Part shown: positions 9,319 through 16,053 of the stretch, piece by piece | Layout: every line of letters begins with the position of its first letter | Position numbering within the stretch: position 1 is the stretch's first letter | Origin: an uncultured Methylococcaceae bacterium | GTDB taxonomy: Bacteria; Pseudomonadota; Gammaproteobacteria; Methylococcales; Methylococcaceae | Reading direction: 5' to 3' | Length of the DNA stretch: 33,183 bases | Assembly (NCBI GenBank): GCA_903911305.1 | Contig: CAIWDB010000385.1 | Coordinates: 1 to 33,183, forward strand | Program-made: the position numbers and the translations under genes | Notes under the pieces: generated by a model | Databases searched by the model: none | What the model was told of the DNA's origin: nothing | Seen by the model: only the letters and a program-made list of their open reading frames with translations

Positions 9319-9463
9319 CACTCCCACTTGGAGTGGCTTAAACTTTCTTTAACATCCTTCGGGATTCTTCAGGTTTGTCATGTGCTTGGCATTTCAGGAA
9401 GCGGAACTTCCCGGTGGGCCCCTGACATGTCAGGCTTTTACTGTCTCCCCGCCAGAGCCGGGG
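9319..9463. other. Hairpin-rich stretch of unknown origin
   Basis: The 9122-9497 gap holds no supported complete gene but is dense in small inverted repeats. These are CACTCC/GGAGTG (9319-9335), ATCC-TTCG-GGAT near 9355, GGAAG/CTTCC (9397-9411), the perfect 14-bp palindrome CCTGACATGTCAGG (9421-9434) and CCCCG/CGGGG (9447-9463). This density suggests the end of a mobile element (IS200/IS605-type ends look like this) or a structured RNA. I cannot assign it by eye. Confidence 0.4.
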
Positions 9464-9497
9464 GATTTCCCGTTATCTGTTTAAGGGGTGTAGTGAA

Positions 9498-10300
9498 ATG
9501 CTAACCGACAAGCCTCCTTTACCGGCAAACGATATTCGCGCCCGTAATTGGTCAAACCTTCCAGTTCAATCGTTTGGGCTTTTTCTAAAGGTTTTCTTAT
9601 TTTTTAGTGCAATTACTGTGATTTTCTTCTGGCCATGGATGCCTTACCTAAATTCAGCCTTGATAGGCCCTCCTGAAGATAATATGCAGGATTTTTGGAA
9701 CTCATGGTATGTAGCCGTCGGCAGAAATCCCAATCAGTTTTTTTTCACTGACTTGATTCGGTTTCCAGAAGGCACTCCGCTCTACTACCATTCGTTTGCA
9801 TACCCAAAAGTCTTTGCCATCGCTGCATTGTCGAAGTTATTCGGTTCCAGTACGATGTCTCTCATTCTTCTACATAACCTTAGTTTGTTGATTTCTTTCC
9901 CACACGTCACCTTGACATGACACCGGTTGCCTGCCAGCCTGGGCTTGATATTATTCGTGATGATCCTGAAAAGGATTTTGGTGTACTTAACTTACCAGGT
10001 AAAAGCTATGGGGAAGGTAACTTTTATATGCTACAGCAAGTTTGCCACGGAAGACCAATTACCCAAGGCAATACCTCTCGTAATCTAGTAGAGTCTTTAC
10101 GCGACCATCTCGAAACCTTTGATCTCCAAGTGCAGCGAAAACAACTAGCCAATGCCAAGGTTAAATATATAGTCATCACTCATAAAGTATTACAATGGTC
10201 ATTCAAGTGGAACCTTGAGGATGGATACTTAGATCAGTACCCACTCAACTATCCAATAGTGTATGACGACTTTGGCTTGTTGATACTAAAGGTTTATTAA
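9498..10300 (+). pseudogene. Large polytopic membrane protein, central part deleted
   Basis: Two overlapping frames, 9498-9920 and 9917-10300, are the two ends of one protein family. The first gives 140 residues with a membrane segment (about 27-50), then GPPEDNMQDFWNSWY and FFFTDLIRFPEGTPLYYHSF, the opening of large bacterial GT-C-like envelope membrane proteins. The second gives the soluble C-terminal tail (DFGVLNLPGKSYGEG, YMLQQVCHGRPITQGNTSR, KVKYIVITH, YPIVYDDFG). The many central membrane helices, normally several hundred residues, are missing. The join lies near 9890-9900 and also shifts frame. Start at 9498 has AAGGGG upstream. Two short coupled proteins are possible but unlikely. Confidence 0.7.
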
Positions 10301-10765
10301 TTAACGCTTACGGTACGGTAATTAGTGAATGAATCCAATTATTGAATTTTACCGAGGAATTTCCGCTTTAATGGTTATGGTATCTCACTACAGCCCCATA
10401 CTGTTTGGCTCTAAACGCAACTGTTTGAATTTTCTCTGGACTGGGGTAGACTTCTTTTTTGTAATTAGTGGCTTTGTATTTGTCAAAATACGACATTAGA
10501 TTTTATGTCCGGTTCTATATTGCTTGCGTTTGCTATTGGTATTCTAGGTTATTTAGGATGGTATTTCGTAAGCTTTGGCGATACAGGTATCATAAAACAG
10601 CCAATACTAAAATTGTCATTCAATGTTTTTTGTGCACTTGCTTATGCGATTATTCTGGGTGTGTCGATTGATCTGACAAACCATTATACACCAAGCAAAA
10701 CTTTTATATGGTGGGCTTTTTTTGGAGGACAAATCAGCTATGGTGTTTACTTGTTTCATAATGTT

Positions 10766-10935
10766 ACAGCGTTTTCAATACCAAATAGTTACTTAATAAT
10801 GAATATATGCAACATGTAGGAGCGGGCCACGCCCGCGATAAATAGCCTATTTTTGAAGAATTGGCCCAAACAATCGCGGGCATGGCCCGCTCCTACGGAT
10901 CAAATAAAGTAATCAATTGATATTGAAAACGCTGT
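10766..10935. repeat. 15-bp perfect inverted repeat enclosing the REPIN-like core
   Basis: ACAGCGTTTTCAATA at 10766-10780 is repeated inverted as TATTGAAAACGCTGT at 10921-10935, and weaker matching continues inward for about 15 more bases. Both arms read as plausible acyltransferase codons on their own side. The arms enclose 140 bases containing the palindromic doublet. Confidence 0.7.
10816..10896. repeat. REPIN-like palindromic doublet
   Basis: Two inverted REP-like units face each other. The left one starts GTAGGAGCGGGC and continues CACGCCCGCGAT; the right one reads ATCGCGGGCATG then GCCCGCTCCTAC. Each unit is itself a hairpin and together they form an 81-base structure. The sequence class resembles the GTAGGAGCGAGC... 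REPs of Pseudomonas, which are mobilised by RAYT transposases; no RAYT gene is in the window. Confidence 0.75.
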
Positions 10936-11280
10936 ATGTCTATTTTATTCTATGGAATACTCATTTCAGCATTACTACTTTTTTCTTATGCAGTTTAGCA
11001 ACAATCACATTTTCTTTTATCTCAAATAAACTATACGAGCATCCTCTTTATCAGTATGGAGTCAATTTGTCATAACGATTATAAACTCCTATTAATAATA
11101 GACATTTCCGAAAACTTTTTTCATACTCAAAAGATGGCGACGGCAGGCTTTCAGTAATTTTGGTTTAGACAATGACGCCTGTAATTGCGCAGCCAAAAGA
11201 GCCATGGATACGATGAGGAACGAAGCGCATTATTCGCGTTACTCGATTAATGTGCTTACTTAAATCATCCCACGCAGAAC

Positions 11281-14200
11281 TCATGACCACTGTGAATGGG
11301 CCGACCGGCGCAACAGCCGGTTTTTGATGTCCCATTCATCGGCCTTGTCTTGATCGTTTAGCCAGCGCATGTCCTTGCCTGTCATCACCGCCAGTGGCAC
11401 ACCGTTTTTATACAATACCCGGTTGCCCGGTAAAGCAGGAAGTTTTGAACCCGGTGTGATAATGCCCACCAAGTTCAATGGGTCGGCGGCACTAACGACG
11501 CAGAACTCCTCATCGTGGGCTTGCTTGCGGATGGCGCGCAAGCCTTCCACCGCGTCGGGCAAGGCAAATTGTTCTCCATAATGTCCGGCGACGAAGCGAC
11601 CACCGCGTATGTCGCCCCGCGCTTCGAGTTTGCGATAGACTTTGAGCAAGTCATGCCAAGGTGGTGCGGTCGTTTCCCTTGCCAGCAAGGCGCGAAAAAC
11701 CACGCCGTAACGACGCAGCAGCACACCCGCCACATGTTCTATCGAATTAATCCCTCCCCCCTTGGGGGGGAGGGACTTAGGGAGAGGGGTATCTAGTTGC
11801 TTATCAGAAGGTTGTCGTCTCATCGACCATCCCAAGACCCTCTCCCCAACCCCTCTCCCCTCTGGGGAGAGGGGCTTATTAACCGGGTTCAACAGCGACC
11901 AACGTCCGGCGTCTTCTATCGCAAAGGGGTTGATACCGCGATAACGATGCTTCTTCTCCTCTGGAACCAATAATGACCGTAAGCCCTTAAAGCTGTCACA
12001 CACCACCACGCCTTTGGCAACCAGTTCACCCAAGGCATTTTCCACTTGGGTCTTCAATAACCCGGACCCATCAGCCAATTCTTCAAAAAAGGAAGCGCCA
12101 TGCAGTTTCAATGCATCATAAACCCTCCGGGCAGTCCCGCTGATGTCAATCGGGCCGTCACTGGCAAGCCGCAAGCTGCGCCAAGCCGACACACGGCGGC
12201 GTTGCAACAATGCAATCGGTGAAGATTTAACCGTGTTCATGGTTGATTGAGCCGGAGTAAGCCTCACCCAAACATAACGACCCGACTGGCACAAGGCATC
12301 CAGCCAAGCCGGGTCGTAGCCGTTTATGCGCGAGGGCAGCAAATCGCCTTCCCAAGCAGAAGCAGCAGATTCAAAGCCTTCCAACTGCTCCAGCACGGCA
12401 GCCAAAGCATCCGGGCCTTCACCCCGCGCATCCGCCCGCACCCGTTGCCATTTGAATAAAAACCGCAAAAAGTCTGCGTTGCTGACCGGTTCGATTTCCT
12501 TGCGTAAGCGATTGATGGTGTAATGATGGATGCGGGCCAACAGGCGGCGTTCGCACCATTCCACTTTACCCTGCCCCTCATCACAGACCGACTCGGTTTT
12601 TAAAACCGAGTCGGTCTTGGTGGTAAACTGCCCACGCAACACAAAGCCTTCGGTTTCTAGTTGCAATAGGGCCTGTTCGACTTGCGCAACGTTTAAATTC
12701 ATTTGCCCTGCAATATGCCGAGCTTCGACTGGCCCTAAAGCACCCAACCTGGACCGCAAAATTTCGACCAAGGCGCTTTCAGGCTCCCAAACTTGATGAT
12801 CCAACTCAGGCGGGAGCTTCAATTCTAGTTCTGATAGGGATTGCGGGTAAAGGACACGAAACTGTGGCCAGCGCTCGGCGGCAATCCACAAGCCCTCTGT
12901 CGGCAATGGCAGCATGGTGGCCCGTCTCGAACCCGCCAGTTGAGTAAAAAACCCTGCCCATCGGCTGTCGGAACTGGATTCGATTGGGTGACAGATATAA
13001 CCCGTCATTAATAACACGTCATGCAATTCTTCCATGGTGCCAGCTTCAGGCCATGCCTCTTCGCGAACACGGGCAATGGCGGGCCCGTCCAATCGACCCA
13101 AATCATTGGCGGTGGTGGGATCAAGAAAGCGTCGGCTGGCAACGGCACGGGTACGGCGCTCTTCCAAAGGCGCTCCGTCCAAGAAGGTATAAACTCGGCT
13201 GTTGACAATCTCAGCCGCAAACGGGGAAGGCTCGACCAAATCACGACCCACCACGCGGATTGCCCCCGTTTCGATACCTTTGATCCGCTCAACCAGCCGG
13301 TCAATGTCCATCGCTTCGTTCAAGCAATCTTCAATGCTTTGATAGACTAAAGGATGATCGGGAATTTCGCGGTCACCTACAATATTTTCCAAACACGCCA
13401 ATTGGTCGGGAAATACACAGGCAACCAAGTCTTCGGCTTGCATCCTCAATAAATGCGGCTGGGTCTTTTTGCCGCCCTGAAAACGCCGCAAGGCCAAGGC
13501 ACAAACGGCATTCCAGCGCCAACGGATATTGAACATCGGCGCAGCCAACAAGGCTTGAATCAACAAATCCCTCACTGTTTTCGAATTCAGAAATTTGGCA
13601 ACGTCTTCCAATGGAAAGCTATGCGATGAACTAAGCGAAAGGATGACGGCGTTCTCCGTGGCAGCCGCTTGCAATTCAAAATTGAACCCCCGGCAAAACC
13701 GCTTCCGCAGCGCCAATCCCCACGCACGGTTTAGCCGACTGCCTAGGGGCGAATGGATGATGAATTGCATCCCACCGGACTCGTCGAAAAAGCGTTCAAA
13801 CACCACGGTTTCGAAACTGGGCATGACACCCAAAGTCGCTTGAGCGGCAGCGATATAAGTGACGGCTTGCTCCGCTGCCTGTTGGGAAATGTTCAGCCTC
13901 TGCCTTAACCATTCCGTCGTTGAATCAATGCTGGACTGGGAAATCCTACCCAAAGCTGTTGAATTAAAGCTTGGAGTGTCAAGGCTTGCCTTGACAGACA
14001 AAGCAAGCTTTGTCGCTCCAACATTATTATTGGTTAATTCAACGGCATTTGAAATCTCACCGCCTTGCCCAGTCAGGGATTCGGCAATTTCCACCCTTAG
14101 CCTGGAAACCGCAAGCGACAATTCATGAGTACGCCCCGGTGCTTCGCCAAACCAAAATGGAATACTAGGGGGTTGGCCTTTGGCATCTTCCACCCGCAGG

Positions 14201-15876
14201 ATACCGGCTTCCAATTTCAATACCTTCCAACTGGAGTTGCCAAGCTGGAAAACGTCGCCAGCCATACTCTCAATGGCAAAATGCTCATCCACTGTGCCGA
14301 CAAATTCTCCAGAGGGCTCCAACACCACACGATAATCGGCATTGTCGGGAATCGCCCCGCCACAAGTAATGGCAGTCAGCCTAGCCCCCTTTCTGGCGAG
14401 CAATTTTCGGTTGATACCGTCACGATGAAGATAGGCGGCACGCTGTCCGCGCCGGGTGCTGAAACCTTCGGCTAACATTGCCACCACTGCGTCGAATTCC
14501 TCGCGCTGTAAATTCCGGTAAGGCCAAGCCCAACAGACGGTTTGATACAGCTCATCCTCCAGCCAATCCTCGCAGGCGACCATGGCGACAATCTGTTGAG
14601 CCAAGACATCCAGTGGCTTGGGGGGAATGCACAATGCATCCAATTCAGTTCGGCGTATCGCATCCAACAACGCCAAACATTCGATTAAATCGTCACGGCT
14701 AGCGGGGAAAAGCCGGCCTTTTGGGATACCGCCCAGAAAATGCCCGGAACGCCCCACGCGCTGTAGAAATGTGGCGATGGAACCGGTCGTACCGAACTGG
14801 CAGACCAAATCCACATCGCCTATGTCTATGCCCAATTCCAGCGAAGCGGTTGCCACTAGCGCCTTGAGCTTGCCCTCCTTCAAGCGGCTTTCAGCGGACA
14901 ACCGCTGTTCACGGGCCAAACTGCCGTGGTGCGACGTGATATTGTCCTCGCCGATGCGTTCGCTCAAAGCTCTTGCCAGTCGCTCGGCCATACGCCGGGT
15001 ATTGACGAAGATCAATGTTGTTCGGTGTTCGGCGATCAATTCAGCCATGCGGTCATAGACTGATTTTGCCTGATCGTTTGACAATACCGCCCCCAAGGGC
15101 GAGTCGGGTAGCTCGATTCCAAGGTCTAATCGCCTGACATGGCCAACATTGACGATATGGCAATCAACCGGTTGTGAATATGAAACCTCGTTACCCCCCT
15201 TTGAAAAAGGGGGGCAGGGGGGATTTCCCACAAGAAACTTAGCCACCTCCTCAATCGGCTTTTGCGTTGCCGACAGCCCGACTCGGTTTAAGCGCCCGCC
15301 GACCAAGCCTTGCAAACGCTCTAAGGAAAGAGACAAGTGAGAACCACGCTTACTCCCCAGAATGGCATGGATTTCATCTATGATGACGGTGCGAACCGTC
15401 TTTAACAGCCTACGCCCCCCCTCGCTGGTCAGCAAAATGTAGACCGACTCCGGCGTAGTCACCAAAATGTGCGGCGGCTGCTTCAGCATCGCCGCTCGTG
15501 CCACCGCAGGCGTGTCACCCGTGCGCACCATCGAACGGATGGCCAATTCCGACAGACCCATTTCAAACAATTTGCGGTTGATGCCATCAAGCGGGGACTG
15601 AAGGTTTTTTTGAATGTCGTTACTGAGGGCTTTTAGCGGGGAAATGTAAAGCACTTGGGTTGCTTCGCCCAAGCGTTGTTCGGACCCGAGGCGCACCAAC
15701 TCATCAATCGCCGCCAAAAAAGCGGCCAAGGTTTTGCCCGAGCCAGTCGGTGCGCTAATCAGGGTATGCTTGCCATCTTTAATCGCAGCCCAAGATTGCG
15801 TTTGGCAATCGGTGGGGGCTGCATAAGTCTCGGCAAACCAAGCGGAAACGGCGGGATGGAAACTATCAAGGGTCAT
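11281..15876 (-). CDS. lhr: ATP-dependent helicase Lhr, long form, with three palindromic inserts
   Basis: 1531 residues from the ATG at 15876; the TTG ten codons earlier is less likely. It is a superfamily 2 helicase of the long Lhr type. Walker A APTGSGKT lies near 42-49, DEIH near 166-169, then TASLELGIDIGDVDLV and QRVGRSGH for motifs V-VI. A winged-helix/beta-barrel Lhr-core follows, then the long C-terminal region of full-length Lhr (DNA-glycosylase-like in E. coli). Lhr is a 3'-5' helicase linked to DNA repair. Three inserts keep the frame: about residues 216-229 (PPCPPFSKGG), 611-639 (GATKLALSVKASLDTPS) and 1331-1375 (PLSPEGRGVGER to PPKGGG). All main motifs are intact, so it is probably functional. 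Upstream lies a MITE. Confidence 0.93.
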   Translation of the reverse strand: MTLDSFHPAVSAWFAETYAAPTDCQTQSWAAIKDGKHTLISAPTGSGKTLAAFLAAIDELVRLGSEQRLGEATQVLYISPLKALSNDIQKNLQSPLDGINRKLFEMGLSELAIRSMVRTGDTPAVARAAMLKQPPHILVTTPESVYILLTSEGGRRLLKTVRTVIIDEIHAILGSKRGSHLSLSLERLQGLVGGRLNRVGLSATQKPIEEVAKFLVGNPPCPPFSKGGNEVSYSQPVDCHIVNVGHVRRLDLGIELPDSPLGAVLSNDQAKSVYDRMAELIAEHRTTLIFVNTRRMAERLARALSERIGEDNITSHHGSLAREQRLSAESRLKEGKLKALVATASLELGIDIGDVDLVCQFGTTGSIATFLQRVGRSGHFLGGIPKGRLFPASRDDLIECLALLDAIRRTELDALCIPPKPLDVLAQQIVAMVACEDWLEDELYQTVCWAWPYRNLQREEFDAVVAMLAEGFSTRRGQRAAYLHRDGINRKLLARKGARLTAITCGGAIPDNADYRVVLEPSGEFVGTVDEHFAIESMAGDVFQLGNSSWKVLKLEAGILRVEDAKGQPPSIPFWFGEAPGRTHELSLAVSRLRVEIAESLTGQGGEISNAVELTNNNVGATKLALSVKASLDTPSFNSTALGRISQSSIDSTTEWLRQRLNISQQAAEQAVTYIAAAQATLGVMPSFETVVFERFFDESGGMQFIIHSPLGSRLNRAWGLALRKRFCRGFNFELQAAATENAVILSLSSSHSFPLEDVAKFLNSKTVRDLLIQALLAAPMFNIRWRWNAVCALALRRFQGGKKTQPHLLRMQAEDLVACVFPDQLACLENIVGDREIPDHPLVYQSIEDCLNEAMDIDRLVERIKGIETGAIRVVGRDLVEPSPFAAEIVNSRVYTFLDGAPLEERRTRAVASRRFLDPTTANDLGRLDGPAIARVREEAWPEAGTMEELHDVLLMTGYICHPIESSSDSRWAGFFTQLAGSRRATMLPLPTEGLWIAAERWPQFRVLYPQSLSELELKLPPELDHQVWEPESALVEILRSRLGALGPVEARHIAGQMNLNVAQVEQALLQLETEGFVLRGQFTTKTDSVLKTESVCDEGQGKVEWCERRLLARIHHYTINRLRKEIEPVSNADFLRFLFKWQRVRADARGEGPDALAAVLEQLEGFESAASAWEGDLLPSRINGYDPAWLDALCQSGRYVWVRLTPAQSTMNTVKSSPIALLQRRRVSAWRSLRLASDGPIDISGTARRVYDALKLHGASFFEELADGSGLLKTQVENALGELVAKGVVVCDSFKGLRSLLVPEEKKHRYRGINPFAIEDAGRWSLLNPVNKPLSPEGRGVGERVLGWSMRRQPSDKQLDTPLPKSLPPKGGGINSIEHVAGVLLRRYGVVFRALLARETTAPPWHDLLKVYRKLEARGDIRGGRFVAGHYGEQFALPDAVEGLRAIRKQAHDEEFCVVSAADPLNLVGIITPGSKLPALPGNRVLYKNGVPLAVMTGKDMRWLNDQDKADEWDIKNRLLRRSAHSQWS
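11751..11877. repeat. Palindromic insertion element A inside lhr, with ATTAA duplication
   Basis: The left end is a hairpin TCCCTCCCCCC-TTG-GGGGGGAGGGA (11751-11775) and the right end a hairpin CCCCTCTCCCC-TCT-GGGGAGAGGGG (11850-11874); each has a perfect 11-bp stem and 3-nt loop. ATTAA occurs immediately on both sides (11746-11750 and 11878-11882). Element plus one ATTAA is 132 bases, exactly 44 codons. Deleting it rejoins NPVN to SIEHVAGVLLRRYG, as expected for Lhr. Confidence 0.85.
13958..14043. repeat. Palindromic insertion element C inside lhr
   Basis: Nested inverted repeats lie in the coding sequence. The outer arms are GTTGAATTAA (13958-13967) and TTAATTCAAC (14034-14043). Inside them TTGGAG (13971) pairs with CTCCAA (ending 14021). 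Within these sit TGTCAAGGC-TT-GCCTTGACA and GACAAAGC-AA-GCTTTGTC, both perfect. The 51-base inner part is 17 codons. The motif GGAGyGTCAAAGC is shared with the elements at 15923 and 28527. Confidence 0.75.
15191..15228. repeat. Palindromic insertion element B (PPCPPFSKGG-type) inside lhr
   Basis: CCCCCC (15194-15199) and GGGGGG (15209-15214) flank TTTGAAAAA, with a second G6 run at 15217-15222. On the coding strand it reads NPPCPPFSKGG, inserted between FLVG and the CHIVNVGHVR segment that are normally closer together. This C6/G6 element type recurs in many bacterial genomes, to my recollection including cyanobacteria. Confidence 0.7.
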
Positions 15877-15922
15877 GATTCTTAACGAACGGCATAGAAG
15901 CCTCAAGACGAAGTTTTTTTAG

Positions 15923-16053
15923 TGACTGACGTTAAGTACGGATGCAATGGGTACTTATTATCCAGCATGACGGGAGGGTCAAAGCCTGTACTGAGCAAAG
16001 TCTAAGGGCTTGCTTTGGCGCTCCCGTAATAGGCCACTGCAAAACTTCAGTTA
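15923..16053. repeat. MITE-like element, copy 1
   Basis: It begins TGACTGACGTTAAGTA, has a degraded core CGGGAGGGTCAAAGC ... GCTTTGGCGCTCCCG (15971-16026), and ends with TAGGCCACTGCAAAACTTCAGTTA. The left flank, core ends and right flank each match the copy at 28527-28672. It fills the gap between lhr and the tandem-GT2 gene, and its right end overlaps that gene's stop codon. Confidence 0.65.

Larger units (their letters stand above)
10329..11075 (+). pseudogene. Acyltransferase-3 family protein (OafA-like), deleted and interrupted
   Basis: Three pieces of one integral-membrane O-acyltransferase are visible. Piece 1 (10329-10499) has EFYRGISALMVMVSHYSP and WTGVDFFFVISGF, the catalytic-histidine N-terminus. 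Piece 2 (about 10484-10819, another frame) starts at LDFMSGSILLAF and reaches GGQISYGVYLFHN. Piece 3 (about 10921-11075) ends with ATITFSFISNKLYEHPLYQYG, the usual C-terminus. Between pieces 1 and 2 the central helices are missing. Pieces 2 and 3 are separated by a REPIN-like palindrome that supplies a TAG stop. Such enzymes acetylate or succinylate surface glycans, so this is probably a relic of a polysaccharide locus. The 11076-11280 gap beyond it shows nothing I can assign. Confidence 0.75.

Noticed and set aside
9316..9504. A 62-codon frame through the hairpin-rich stretch before the first pseudogene
   Set aside because: TTG start, unusual composition, and the sequence is better explained by structured repeats.
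9498..10300. Two genuine short translationally coupled membrane genes (ATGA overlap)
   Set aside because: The two peptides match opposite ends of a single large family, so a central deletion with frame change explains them better than two new genes.
11751..16026. Repeated GC-rich palindromes read as a possible CRISPR array
   Set aside because: The repeats differ from one another, are palindromic elements within a gene or at gene boundaries, and are not regularly spaced; no cas genes are present.
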